Part shown: piece after piece, positions 10,847-20,641 of the stretch
Numbering within the stretch: the stretch's first letter is position 1
Layout: each line of letters starts with the position of its first letter
Assembly: GCA_023245935.1 (NCBI GenBank)
Contig: JAHFJM010000003.1
Span: 69,063 to 133,062, forward strand
DNA length: 64,000 nucleotides
Source: Candidatus Peribacteria bacterium
GTDB lineage: Bacteria > Patescibacteriota > Gracilibacteria > Peribacterales > Peribacteraceae
Direction of reading: 5' to 3'
Made by a program: the position numbers and the translations under genes
Notes under the pieces: model-generated
Databases searched by the model: none
Seen by the model: only the letters and a program-made list of their open reading frames with translations
Told to the model about the DNA's origin: nothing

Positions 10847-11836
10847 ATGTCTTCAAACCTCTTCGAGACCGCTGCCATAAAACGCGCTTCCGATCTTCAT
10901 GTCGTATCGGGACAGCCTGCGATGCTTCGAATCGACGGGCTACTCAAGCCTCTCGGTGAGAAACTGTCCGCGAAGAAAGTAACGGAACTCATACAAAGTT
11001 TTCTTTCCGAGCCACAGGAGAAACGATTTCTTTCCGAAAAAGATTTGGACTGTTCCTTCGTGCTCTCCTCAGGCGTTCGGTTTCGCATCAACTGTCACAT
11101 CGTGTGCGGAGAGCCTGCATTCGCCGCGCGCATCATTCCTTCGAAGATTCCGTCTCTTCAAGAGATCGATATGCCGGAGATCGTGATGGATCTTGCGCGC
11201 AGCCGCGATGGACTTCTCCTCTTCACGGGTCCGACCGGATCCGGAAAATCCACCTCGCTTGCTGCGATTGCGTCGAAGCTTCTCTCGGAATCTTCGTTCA
11301 ATGTCATCACTCTCGAAGATCCGATCGAATTTCAGCTTCCTGCGGGTAAGGGTCTCATCCAACAGCGCGAACTGGGAGCCGATTTCCCCTCGTTCCCCGA
11401 AGGGTTGAAGCATGTTCTTCGCCAGGATCCGGATATCGTGCTCGTCGGAGAGATGCGTGATCTTGAGAGCATCGCCCTTGCACTCACGCTTGCGGAAACC
11501 GGTCATCTCGTTCTTGCGACATTGCACACACCGAACGCCGCACAGACCATCGACCGCATCGTGGATGTCTTCCCTCCGCACCAGCAGTCGCAGGTTCGGT
11601 TGCAGCTGTCACTCTCGCTGCGTGCGGTCATCGCGCAGCGCTTGCTGCCAAGGAAAGGCGGCGGTCGCATCGCGAATCGCGAGATTCTTGTCCGTACTCC
11701 GGCAGTCTCGAATATCATTCGTGAAAATCGCCTCGTGGAACTCAACTCAGTCCTGCAGACCGGCGGCAGTGATGGGATGATCAGCTTCGAGAAGGACCTG
11801 AAGAGACTGGCGAAGGAGGGGGTGGTGGAGGAGTGA
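10847..11836 (+). CDS. pilT: PilT-like type IV pilus retraction ATPase
   Basis: MSSNLFETAAIKRASDLHVVSGQPAMLRIDG; Walker A FTGPTGSGKST; IVLVGEMRDLESIALALTLAETGHLVLATLHT. Confidence 0.92.
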   Translation: MSSNLFETAAIKRASDLHVVSGQPAMLRIDGLLKPLGEKLSAKKVTELIQSFLSEPQEKRFLSEKDLDCSFVLSSGVRFRINCHIVCGEPAFAARIIPSKIPSLQEIDMPEIVMDLARSRDGLLLFTGPTGSGKSTSLAAIASKLLSESSFNVITLEDPIEFQLPAGKGLIQQRELGADFPSFPEGLKHVLRQDPDIVLVGEMRDLESIALALTLAETGHLVLATLHTPNAAQTIDRIVDVFPPHQQSQVRLQLSLSLRAVIAQRLLPRKGGGRIANREILVRTPAVSNIIRENRLVELNSVLQTGGSDGMISFEKDLKRLAKEGVVEE

Positions 11837-11851
11837 GGGATGAAAACCGCT

Positions 11852-13303
11852 TCAGCGTTGGTTGTTCTGTTGAGCGACGGAAGTTGCATCTTTCTGCAGA
11901 CCCGACTCTTTGGCACGAATGAGAACCACACCAAACTCACGATGCTTCTTCAACTCTTTTTCGCATGCTTTCATATATTTTTTCTCACACAACACCATGG
12001 ATCGATCGAGCGAATCTTCCCGATCGATCTTTTCCCGGAGTCCGCGGGCAATGTCATCCGGAGACAGCGGCGGGGAGAGCGGAGTATCCTGCAGGCGATC
12101 CATCGGTATGAGATTCTTCACGCTTTTGTTCGCCGTGCGATTGGCAAAATCCTCGACGATTCTTTCGTCGTTCGTTCCGAGGATTTTCCCGAGGGCAATC
12201 AAGGCTTCCTCGCGTTCTTTCTCGATATTCCTCAAGCCTTTTTCGCTTTCGACGATCGATTGTTGCAGTTCTTTGATCTGAAGAAGCATCGCTTCTGACT
12301 TTGGCAACAACAGAGACTCTTGAAGTCTTTTCTTCTGCACACGAATAAAATATTCCGTTGAATAGATTGAACTATTTATGGAATCACCACCGCTGACGAT
12401 GCGATACGCAAGCAGATTGAGCACAGTACTGCCGTTGCTGCACAGCACATCATCGATACGATGATTGGCGACTGTTTTTCCGATCGCTCTATGAATATCC
12501 GTCTGTTCGGGGATGGGAGGAATGTCTTGTTGCATAGGAACCGGAAGGTCATCCACTTCCACCAGTACCATAAATTTGGAAAGGTGTTCGATATTGTCGA
12601 CACTCACATCGATACCTTGGAATTCCTTCAGCGAAGCGATTAGCTCGCGAACAGTCGTCGCATAACTCAGGTTTGGTTTCTCATCAAGAATCATGGCAAG
12701 CGCTCCTCTCACGATATTGCCGGTCTCTTCTCTCCTTTTCTCATTCGACAAGCCGATGGCAGCCAAGCCGGATGCGACAAGCCCGCTCACCAGAAAATTT
12801 CTGCGGGTGGTTTTGGCGGATGCCGGCGTGTCCACAGATTCCGAAGCCAGAACGCTCGCCGGATCCGGTTTGATTTTTTGGGTACCTGGATCAGGCGGTG
12901 CGGAAATCTCCGTGGCTTTGTCAGGCGGAGGAGGGAGTTGATCGGCAATATCGGCAAGATCCGGTCGCAGTATTCCGTCCGGAAAACATTTGCTTCGAAG
13001 ACCGGAAAAAGCATATCGATTCAGCAGCTCTTTATTCGTCGGATCTTGCTGCAAACTCAGCAATAACTCCGTATCTGGAGTGGAAAATCCGAGCGTGACG
13101 AGACGATTGCGAATTTGAGGATCCGATACGATGGGGAGGGCGGCTCGAGTGCGGGTTTTTGAAATAACACGCTGAATCCAAGTCGTGGCAGGCGATTCTT
13201 GCATGGAGCTTTCGACCCCTCTCTGAGGGTCGAATTTGTCTGCATTTCCAATATCAATTCTTGACATTTCTCCATTAAAGCATATCCAGAAGATTTTGAC
13301 CAT
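11852..13303 (-). CDS. Hypothetical membrane-anchored protein with internal Tat-like TTRRNFL segment (start likely ATG ~13267)
   Basis: 483 aa ORF; about 150 aa charged N-terminal region, then TTRRNFLVSGLVASGLAAIGL hydrophobic stretch; N-terminus and upstream DNA resemble 26320..27771. Confidence 0.65.
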   Translation of the reverse strand: MVKIFWICFNGEMSRIDIGNADKFDPQRGVESSMQESPATTWIQRVISKTRTRAALPIVSDPQIRNRLVTLGFSTPDTELLLSLQQDPTNKELLNRYAFSGLRSKCFPDGILRPDLADIADQLPPPPDKATEISAPPDPGTQKIKPDPASVLASESVDTPASAKTTRRNFLVSGLVASGLAAIGLSNEKRREETGNIVRGALAMILDEKPNLSYATTVRELIASLKEFQGIDVSVDNIEHLSKFMVLVEVDDLPVPMQQDIPPIPEQTDIHRAIGKTVANHRIDDVLCSNGSTVLNLLAYRIVSGGDSINSSIYSTEYFIRVQKKRLQESLLLPKSEAMLLQIKELQQSIVESEKGLRNIEKEREEALIALGKILGTNDERIVEDFANRTANKSVKNLIPMDRLQDTPLSPPLSPDDIARGLREKIDREDSLDRSMVLCEKKYMKACEKELKKHREFGVVLIRAKESGLQKDATSVAQQNNQR

Positions 13304-13403
13304 AGAAACTGAAAAAATGTTCTGGCGGATCAGCTGCCTGCTCAGACAGAATCACGAATTTTTTCAGTGGCGGAAAAAAAGAAGAAGGTATAGAATAGTT
13401 CTC

Positions 13404-14234
13404 ATGTCTCTTCATTATCCAAGCCATTCGCGGATGCATGAGGTTCCGGAGCCGGAAAATTGGGTAGTGAAATCGCTGAAGAAAGGTGCAAGAGATGCGT
13501 TGCTCGCCGTGACGGTTGCTGGCGCAGCTGTTGGAGGCGTACAGGGATACAGGCATGTGCAGTCACAGAGCGCAGCTAGATTTCAGGCATTCAAGGAGGG
13601 GGGCTTCAGCCTGCGACCTGAGGATATCGGCAATACATCTCTGCTCGCCTTTTGTCTCGAAGAAAGCAAGAAACCCGATGCGCCTCTTTCATGTTTCAAT
13701 GCCGTCTGCGGATTGGCAACCATGGAGGAAGCGGATGGTAAGGATGCACTTCTGCAGATTTCCGAAACGGCGAAGGAGAGATTCAAGAATGACCCCGTGA
13801 AACTGAGTGAAATTAATAACAGTATCGGCCAAAGGCTCGCCAGACCGAAGGATGATCTGAAAGGGACCAAGAGCGAACATAGAACGCAGCGGAACAACCC
13901 TGATGTTGCTGCCGCTTTTCGCGTGATGATGGCATCAGCCTTGATCTGCAAAGAAAGGATGGAAACCCCCGATTTGGAACCGAAGCACTATGATGATTGC
14001 GCCGGTTCCATCATCCGCCTTCTCGGTCCCGTACCGTATTGGAAACTTCATGCCAATGATCGCGATGAACTGTTCGACTTCCTGCGCAGTACCGAGGTGA
14101 GAGGAACGTGGAACATTGAGTATGAATTGTATCGGCAGAGCATTCTGCATGCCGATACGATCACCAGTGACGATATCGCAGCAATTCGCAGCGGATCTGT
14201 AAGCAAGCATCAGGCAAGTCGTCTGACGGAATGA
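13404..14234 (+). CDS. Hypothetical membrane-anchored protein
   Basis: MSLHYPSHSRMHEVPEPENWVVKSLKKGARDALLAVTVAGAAVGGV...; TATAGAAT -10-like box just upstream. Confidence 0.65.
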   Translation: MSLHYPSHSRMHEVPEPENWVVKSLKKGARDALLAVTVAGAAVGGVQGYRHVQSQSAARFQAFKEGGFSLRPEDIGNTSLLAFCLEESKKPDAPLSCFNAVCGLATMEEADGKDALLQISETAKERFKNDPVKLSEINNSIGQRLARPKDDLKGTKSEHRTQRNNPDVAAAFRVMMASALICKERMETPDLEPKHYDDCAGSIIRLLGPVPYWKLHANDRDELFDFLRSTEVRGTWNIEYELYRQSILHADTITSDDIAAIRSGSVSKHQASRLTE

Positions 14235-14268
14235 TTCCAGAAAAAAGTATTATTTTTTCAATGTAACA

Positions 14269-14970
14269 ATGAAAATGCAATCTACCGAGCACTGGGAAGA
14301 TTTAGAACGTGGAAGCAGAGCAATCCCGATTCCGAGGGGTATCAGGACGATCGGATATACAGTAACAGCCCTGGCTGCCGCTATGCTGATGAACGGCGGT
14401 CTTCGAAAATTTGAAGATCTTTCCCAGGGTGTTCTCGCAACTCGTCAGTCGGATGGAGGGGTCTCCAGAGCTCCCGATGTCGAGCCAAAATTAGAGCAGG
14501 CAGAGAATCAACTTCGTTTGCTGTTGGGGAAATCCGAGGTTCCAAGCGATGTAGAGGTACTGCTTGCATGTCAAAATCTCTCTACCGCTGCCAGTCGGTA
14601 TGTCACCTTTAGCAGTATCGACGGTGTCACACATCGCCCGACGGAAGATCGCCTGCATTCAGTAGCCGCTCTATTTCTTTCTGTGTACAAAGCGACGAAG
14701 ATTGAGCGAGTGAAGGAGTACGCGCTGAGCATGGAGCACCTCGCACACTTGTTGCATGCTGCCGGTTCTCACGGGATTATTCGCGGTCTAGTTACTCCTT
14801 CTTACACGAAAGATGGTATGGGGATTGCCACGCTTCGGATGGAGCATGATTCGGGGCAAGAGTACGAAGTAACCGCTCCATTTGAGCAAGCCGAGGAGGA
14901 AATCGCGAAGCAATTGGGGGAGGTGAATCCTACAGTTTCGGAGTCTGGGCTCAAAAATATTGAAAAATAA
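14269..14970 (+). CDS. Hypothetical membrane-anchored protein
   Basis: Intact 233 aa ORF with one N-terminal hydrophobic segment (TIGYTVTALAAAMLMNGGL). Confidence 0.6.
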   Translation: MKMQSTEHWEDLERGSRAIPIPRGIRTIGYTVTALAAAMLMNGGLRKFEDLSQGVLATRQSDGGVSRAPDVEPKLEQAENQLRLLLGKSEVPSDVEVLLACQNLSTAASRYVTFSSIDGVTHRPTEDRLHSVAALFLSVYKATKIERVKEYALSMEHLAHLLHAAGSHGIIRGLVTPSYTKDGMGIATLRMEHDSGQEYEVTAPFEQAEEEIAKQLGEVNPTVSESGLKNIEK

Positions 14971-14988
14971 TCAGTTTTGCGCTAGAAT
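14960..14988 (+). promoter_or_regulatory. Promoter of the 15010 propeller gene
   Basis: TTGAAA-N17-TAGAAT followed by aacaaga, shared with the 32436 promoter. Confidence 0.55.
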
Positions 14989-15009
14989 AACAAGAAATAT
15001 ACATTTTCT

Positions 15010-18000
15010 ATGCAGAAAAAATTCTTCCTACTTGCAGGCGTAGCAATGCTCGTTCTTGCAAGTATTGCTTCTCTTGTTCTTTCGAACCCAAGTACGATCG
15101 TATTTTTCTTGGAAAACTACGGATACATCGCCCTTTTTGCAGGTATCTGCATTCTCCTCATTGTTCTCGGATTTCAGTGGCATGCCATTCTGCGCAGCCA
15201 TCGTACTCATCAAGTTCCTCTCAGGATGATCGAAGAAACGAAGCCCCGATTCATCGGACGCTTCGAGACTGCTACGACAAATCTGCTAACCGTCGCAATT
15301 CTAATTCTTTCCGTTCAGTCTGTGTATGTGGCGTTCGGCTTGCCCCCAAATTTCTGGGCATTGCTCAGTACGACGACGGAGGTCAAAAAAACGATCAGGG
15401 TGATCACGGGTGATTTCGATAATGATGGAGACATCGATTACATCGCTGGAAATACGGATATCGGAGGAGGAACCGACAAAACAGATATTTATCTCAACAA
15501 TGGATCCGGAGTGTTCTCAAATTCTACCTTCGTTGCTTCCCATGCTATGACAGATCTTGATGCTGGAGATGTCGATGGAGACGGTGATCTTGATATCATT
15601 TTTTCGACAGACGGAGGTGAAGGCATCAACAAGTGCGTCAACAATGGATCGGCAGTCTTCACTTGCCAGAGTCTCAATGCAACTCCACTTGATCATATGC
15701 GCCTTCTGGATGTCGATAACAACGGCACGCTTGATCTTGTCGCTTTATCAAGCACATCCAATAGTACACAGGCGGTATACATCAATGACGGTCATGGCGT
15801 CTTCACCGCTGCCAATTCCACATTGCCGAAGACGAACGGGTTTGCAGTGGCGGATTTCAACAGTGACGGATATCTCGACCTTGCTCTCACCGCTACAGCG
15901 GTTGCAAGTACAACGAAGGTGTATCTGAACAGCGGTACCGGAGCATTTGTTCAAGTCACAAGCTTTACGCCCTCAGGTGGCACCCAGACCGCAGTGATCG
16001 CTCCGGATGTTGATGGCGATGGAGATATCGATCTTCTGATTACGGACAATCTCGGAATTATGAGAGTGATGGAAAACAACGGAAATAATACGTTCACGGC
16101 TGGCGGAACGTACGGAAGTATGGCACGCGCAGATGATGTTGCATACGCAGACTTGCAGAATAACAGTAGATTCTACGCTATTATTGGTGGCTGTGACAGC
16201 TCAGCAGTGAATGGTGGAGGTGAGACATGGTCGAATAACGGTGCAGGTGGTTTCACTGTTCTTGCTGCAGCGCTGGATCCGACTGATTGCACAAAAAGCG
16301 TTGCATTCGGAGACATTGATGGCGATGGAGATTCGGACTATGTGCGCGGGAATCGCGATCCCAGCGGAGCTTCCGGACAGGCAAACCGTGTCTATGTTAG
16401 CGCCTACTCTGCGTCAACCGCCAACACCGCACCCACCGCATCCACCGCTTCCACGCTGACGGGAACGATTCTCTCCAGTTCTCCTCCCACAACTGCGACG
16501 GTTCGTCTCTCTTGGGGCTCCGGCTCGGACACCATTAGCGCAACGAGAATGTTGCAGTACCAACTGAAAGTCGGTACGGGAAGTGCCGCAAACAATATCC
16601 TCTCCAGTAAAACCGCAAGCCCGAACTGGACAACCCGCGTGATGCCGAACGGGCAGAGCAGAACCATGCTCCTGAGGAATCTTCCCTGCGGCAACACGTT
16701 CTACTGGAATGTTGCCACGGTCGACACCGGATTCAAATCCACGTGGAGCACGGAACAGTCCTTCACACTCTCTTCTTCCTGCCAACTGACGTTTAGCGGC
16801 GGAGGCGGTGGTGGAGGCGGAGGTGGCGGGGGAAGTACGACTACTGCCCCAAGCGGCGGAAGACTCTGGAGAATCCCCCGCGAGGAACTTCCCCCAAGAA
16901 TTCCAACCGGTACGCTCTCTGTATCCGCCTTCGAAGACATCAATGCCAATGGCAAAAAGGATCTCCGCGAGAAGAACGGCTTTGCCGGTCTCTCTATCAC
17001 CGCTTCCGGCTCCACCGCCTCCGGCGTCACGATCAGGAAAACTCTCACGCTCTCCAAGAAAGGAAAAGTCACCTTCGAGCTCGAGCAGAGCGACAAACGA
17101 GGCTACACCCTCATTGTCGCCAGCGGTTCCACGATCCTCGCCGATTTCGAACCGACCGGCAAAACAACCTCCGGCTCCTACATCGTTCGCGACCAATCGT
17201 CCGCTGCCATTGCCTTCGGCTTCCGCAGAGCGGCACTCCTCGACTATCACCCCTGTCTCACCGTCGCTGCAGCCGATGCGCAGGATCGCGGCAAATCCGA
17301 TGCTCTCATCCTCCTCGGTCAACTGCAGGACGCATTCTTCCATCCCATCGCAGACGGCGTCACCCTCAAGGCAGGGCTCACCAAGCGAGCGGACTTCTTC
17401 ACGCTCCTCGCCCGCACCCAGTGCATCCCTCTCGTCTCACCCCCTCCCCGAAAAAATTCCAAGGGTTCCATCAAATCTCTCATCGATCTCCCTCCTCAGC
17501 CTGCTACTCCGAATGCCGTGCTCCTGTACTCCCTCCTCGCCTCAGATCTTCCGGCTTCCCGTCACACATCGAAAGGGCAAGCCGCAGACCTCTCCGCCCC
17601 CATCACCCGCAGGGAGGCGATCACCCTCATCGCCGCCGCCATGAAGATCCCCAAAGACAAGCAGGTGACCGAAGGCTCTCTCCCCGCCGACCTCTCCTCC
17701 AAAGATCCTCTCGTTCCCGATTTCCTCACGCTCCGTTCCCTCGACATTCTCCCCCTTGGCTTCCTCACCCTTCTCGGATCGGAGCATGGGATGGACAGCA
17801 CGGAAGCAGCCACTCTTCTCACGAGAGCCTCTTTCCAAGCCGGTCACATCGGTCTCCTCCCGATCGTCTTCGATCACTCCGGTCACGCCGCCGCTCCCGT
17901 CGAGGAGAAGAGGCTCGATGTTCTCGATGATTTCCCCGATCTCCCGATCCGTGACTGCCTCCTCACCGATTCCAAACGCGCAGGGAACATCAACTTCAAG

Positions 18001-18750
18001 GATCTTCTCCCCGGGGATCCTCTCGAACCGACGATCAAGAGTCTCCTCTCCCGCGGCACCAAGAATACTGACCAAAAAACCCTCTGGCTCCTTCCCGCAA
18101 CCAAAACTCCCACCGAGTTCGGCATCACCAAAGGAACACCAAAACTTTCTCTCGACGAGCCCGTCTCCCTCTTCGAGGCGCTCAGAACTCTCCTCATCCT
18201 TCGTTGTCTCCCTCCTCCCACTGCCAGAGAATTCGTCCTCTCCAATTTCTCCATCGAAGGCTCCGGCGAGAGCAGAGTGCCGAGGGATCGTCTCGCAAAC
18301 CTCAAACGTGATCAGAGCTTCGTCTCCCGCACGTTCTACAGAGCACAGGACCATGAACGCGCGTTCGATCTCTCGCTCTTCACCTATGCCCAAAATCTCC
18401 TCAGCGGAGATGCCAGAAAAGCAGATTCTTCCCTCAACGTCAGAGACGGCTCTTCCCTCCTCGCCTCAGGATTCCTGAACCTTCTCGTCCACGAATCTCT
18501 CCTCAATCCTCAGGAAGCAGAAACCAAAGCGGAGGGTCTCGCCCTCGATCTCGCGAAGTATTTCCTCGACGACCCCGATCTCGACTGGCGAACCGGTGAT
18601 CATCTCAGAAATCTTCCTCTCACCCGCAGCATGCTTCTCGAATTCCTCGGTGCGGTGCTCGACAAGGAGATTCCCCCGGAAGATGCCCCCGAGACATCAT
18701 CGGTGAAGGAATCACTCGGGGAAGGGTGGTGGAAGAGGTTGAGGGAGTGA
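15010..18750 (+). CDS. Multidomain surface protein: N-terminal TM helices, 7-bladed FG-GAP/VCBS propeller, Fn3-like, poly-Gly, SdrD-B-like, possible SLH-like C-terminus
   Basis: 1246 aa; D-x-[DN]-x-DG-type repeats (seven), GGGGGGGGGGGG linker, SVSAFEDINANGKKDLREKNGFAGLSITASGS; paralogue of 22054..26244. Confidence 0.85.
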   Translation: MQKKFFLLAGVAMLVLASIASLVLSNPSTIVFFLENYGYIALFAGICILLIVLGFQWHAILRSHRTHQVPLRMIEETKPRFIGRFETATTNLLTVAILILSVQSVYVAFGLPPNFWALLSTTTEVKKTIRVITGDFDNDGDIDYIAGNTDIGGGTDKTDIYLNNGSGVFSNSTFVASHAMTDLDAGDVDGDGDLDIIFSTDGGEGINKCVNNGSAVFTCQSLNATPLDHMRLLDVDNNGTLDLVALSSTSNSTQAVYINDGHGVFTAANSTLPKTNGFAVADFNSDGYLDLALTATAVASTTKVYLNSGTGAFVQVTSFTPSGGTQTAVIAPDVDGDGDIDLLITDNLGIMRVMENNGNNTFTAGGTYGSMARADDVAYADLQNNSRFYAIIGGCDSSAVNGGGETWSNNGAGGFTVLAAALDPTDCTKSVAFGDIDGDGDSDYVRGNRDPSGASGQANRVYVSAYSASTANTAPTASTASTLTGTILSSSPPTTATVRLSWGSGSDTISATRMLQYQLKVGTGSAANNILSSKTASPNWTTRVMPNGQSRTMLLRNLPCGNTFYWNVATVDTGFKSTWSTEQSFTLSSSCQLTFSGGGGGGGGGGGGSTTTAPSGGRLWRIPREELPPRIPTGTLSVSAFEDINANGKKDLREKNGFAGLSITASGSTASGVTIRKTLTLSKKGKVTFELEQSDKRGYTLIVASGSTILADFEPTGKTTSGSYIVRDQSSAAIAFGFRRAALLDYHPCLTVAAADAQDRGKSDALILLGQLQDAFFHPIADGVTLKAGLTKRADFFTLLARTQCIPLVSPPPRKNSKGSIKSLIDLPPQPATPNAVLLYSLLASDLPASRHTSKGQAADLSAPITRREAITLIAAAMKIPKDKQVTEGSLPADLSSKDPLVPDFLTLRSLDILPLGFLTLLGSEHGMDSTEAATLLTRASFQAGHIGLLPIVFDHSGHAAAPVEEKRLDVLDDFPDLPIRDCLLTDSKRAGNINFKDLLPGDPLEPTIKSLLSRGTKNTDQKTLWLLPATKTPTEFGITKGTPKLSLDEPVSLFEALRTLLILRCLPPPTAREFVLSNFSIEGSGESRVPRDRLANLKRDQSFVSRTFYRAQDHERAFDLSLFTYAQNLLSGDARKADSSLNVRDGSSLLASGFLNLLVHESLLNPQEAETKAEGLALDLAKYFLDDPDLDWRTGDHLRNLPLTRSMLLEFLGAVLDKEIPPEDAPETSSVKESLGEGWWKRLRE

Positions 18751-18792
18751 ACGAAATCGCCTGCATCCCTTCCAGAAGGGCTGGAAATGCTA

Positions 18793-18820
18793 TTGACTCA
18801 TATATTTTTTATAGTAGAGT
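18793..18820 (+). promoter_or_regulatory. Promoter upstream of uORF/TrmB-like gene
   Basis: TTGACT-N16-TAGAGT. Confidence 0.55.
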
Positions 18821-18850
18821 GCGAGTTTGTCTCTACGACATTTTCCTGTT

Positions 18851-18946
18851 ATGAATACATCTCTTCCGATTTCGACCCCACTTCGCCCCGCGACGGGGCT
18901 ACGAGGGGCGAGAGGCACTCACTATTCTTCCCTCAAGGTCGGATGA
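18851..18946 (+). CDS. Candidate 31-aa upstream ORF overlapping the TrmB-like start (ATGA)
   Basis: MNTSLPISTPLRPATGLRGARGTHYSSLKVG*; stop TGA 18944-18946 overlaps ATG 18943-18945; same first 8 residues as the downstream protein. Confidence 0.5.
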   Translation: MNTSLPISTPLRPATGLRGARGTHYSSLKVG

Positions 18947-19860
18947 ACACCTCCTTGCCCATTTCCATCGAGGCATACCTGAAAGAAGCGGGGTTTTCGC
19001 AAACAGAAATGTTGGTTCTTCGAAAGCTGCTTGAGAACGACTCGCTTACGATTCGCGAACTCGCAACGAAGATGGGGAAATCCCCGGGACTTGTCGACCA
19101 GGCGGTGAAGAAAATGATGAAGAAAACGATCGTTCGTAGGGATACGATCAACGGTCAGCCGAAGTACCTGATTCATTCGCTGGACGCAGTCGTGCAATGG
19201 GTGAAGACCGACATGAAGGGGAGAAAGGAGATGCTCGAGAAGAGGCAGGAGAACTTCGAATCGTTCATCCAAACGCTGAAGATGGACAAATCCAGACCCG
19301 ATATGGAGCATTTCTCGGGATCGGAGGGCATCCGGAAAGCGTACGATAAAATCATCACCGTCGGCGGGGAGATCCTGACGATGATGCCGATTCTCTTCCT
19401 TGCCGAGGATGATCCTCTCCGTGCGTTTCGCAGCGATCTTTTCCGTCGCAGACAGGTTCGGAGGATCTTCCAACGTGTCCTCGCTCCGGACAGTCCACTT
19501 GCGCGCAGATTCCAGTCGCGCGACATGTTGGAGTATCGAAAGACGGTGCTCGTTCCCGAGTCGGAACTTCCTCTTCCCTTCGAGAAGACGATCGTCGGGG
19601 ACACGATTGCCTACATTGACCATAAGAGTCAGAACGCCTGCTTCCTGAAGTTTCCGGAATTGGCGAAATCCGAGCGTGGAATTTTCGAGTGCCTCTGGGT
19701 GCGGACGCTGAGGAACGAGAAGAACGGCGAGGGGACGGTGTCGGCGGGGGTGACGCACACTGTGGCTCCGCTCCGCGCGGGGATACTCTCACGGAATGGA
19801 TGTGCCATGGGTTTTTGTGCTTTCCTCAGCGGTGCACTCACTATTTTGTTTTTGAAGTAG
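18943..19860 (+). CDS. TrmB-like HTH transcriptional regulator
   Basis: FSQTEMLVLRKLLENDSLTIRELATKMGKSPGLVDQAVKKMMKKTIVRRDTINGQPKYLIH winged-helix, then coiled segment and effector-like domain; C-terminal ~50 aa low confidence. Confidence 0.75.
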   Translation: MNTSLPISIEAYLKEAGFSQTEMLVLRKLLENDSLTIRELATKMGKSPGLVDQAVKKMMKKTIVRRDTINGQPKYLIHSLDAVVQWVKTDMKGRKEMLEKRQENFESFIQTLKMDKSRPDMEHFSGSEGIRKAYDKIITVGGEILTMMPILFLAEDDPLRAFRSDLFRRRQVRRIFQRVLAPDSPLARRFQSRDMLEYRKTVLVPESELPLPFEKTIVGDTIAYIDHKSQNACFLKFPELAKSERGIFECLWVRTLRNEKNGEGTVSAGVTHTVAPLRAGILSRNGCAMGFCAFLSGALTILFLK

Positions 19861-19864
19861 TTGT

Positions 19865-19874
19865 GGGGGGGGGG
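19865..19874. repeat. Poly-G tract (10 G)
   Basis: ttgtGGGGGGGGGGctctgg directly after the TrmB-like stop. Confidence 0.95.
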
Positions 19875-19902
19875 CTCTGGGTTGCAGTTTGGAAATATGT
19901 AA

Positions 19903-19930
19903 TTGACTAATCTATCTCTAGGAGTAAAAT
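19903..19930 (+). promoter_or_regulatory. Promoter of 19939 gene
   Basis: TTGACT-N16-TAAAAT, 8 nt before ATG. Confidence 0.6.
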
Positions 19931-19938
19931 GTACTTTG

Positions 19939-20583
19939 ATGTTTGAAAGAACTAATCGATCAGAGCAAGATTCAGCCCGTTCTCAGGAACAGGGAGGATT
20001 TGTGCAGCAGCAAGGCTCGGGAGGCAGATCATTATCCCTCGTTACTGCTGCAGTTATTGCAGGAGCAGCATCGCTTCTTGCAGCACGTCAGTTGCAGACA
20101 TTGCCTGTGGAGACCGGGAAACAATCTGAGAAGAGACTGGATACGCGCGATGTCGATGCCTTCATTCATGCCCAGCAAAATGTCATCACCATGGTTGATG
20201 ACGGAATCCGCGATGCGAGTGTTCTTGAGGCAGTGAAGGCTCTGAATGTTGCAGGGAATAAGCTTCTGCTTTCTCTTGATCAGTGGACCGTGCCGGGAAC
20301 CCCTTTCGATGACGCGCTTGCTTCCATGCGTCTCGCGCTCGGAGATTGTACGGACGAGTCCATTCATTTGGCATTGTCGGAACAGATCGAAACAACCGAA
20401 AAATTTTCGAAAGCGTGGGCTCAATTGATCGCTCATCGGCAAGTCTCCAGCGGCAATCCTCGTCTTTGGTGGGATGCGGATCACTCATGCCTTGCGGCAA
20501 GGACACCTGATGGGAAGCTTGTCCCCATTGACTCTCCGGTTCCATCGAAACAGAAGGAAACTATAGTTATTGGTCAGGAGTAG
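19939..20583 (+). CDS. Hypothetical membrane-anchored protein
   Basis: MFERTNRSEQDSARSQEQGGFVQQQGSGGRSLSLVTAAVIAGAASLLAARQL...; promoter immediately upstream. Confidence 0.65.
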   Translation: MFERTNRSEQDSARSQEQGGFVQQQGSGGRSLSLVTAAVIAGAASLLAARQLQTLPVETGKQSEKRLDTRDVDAFIHAQQNVITMVDDGIRDASVLEAVKALNVAGNKLLLSLDQWTVPGTPFDDALASMRLALGDCTDESIHLALSEQIETTEKFSKAWAQLIAHRQVSSGNPRLWWDADHSCLAARTPDGKLVPIDSPVPSKQKETIVIGQE

Positions 20584-20641
20584 TTGAAGAGGGAAAACGG
20601 GTGCTGATGCTCATTAATTGAGGAAGGATGATTGACATTCC

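Noticed and set aside
16414-18393. Long antisense ORFs (309 and 283 aa) over the 15010 gene
   Set aside because: Low-complexity mirror of a pyrimidine-rich repeat gene; equivalents occur over the paralogue because the DNA is similar
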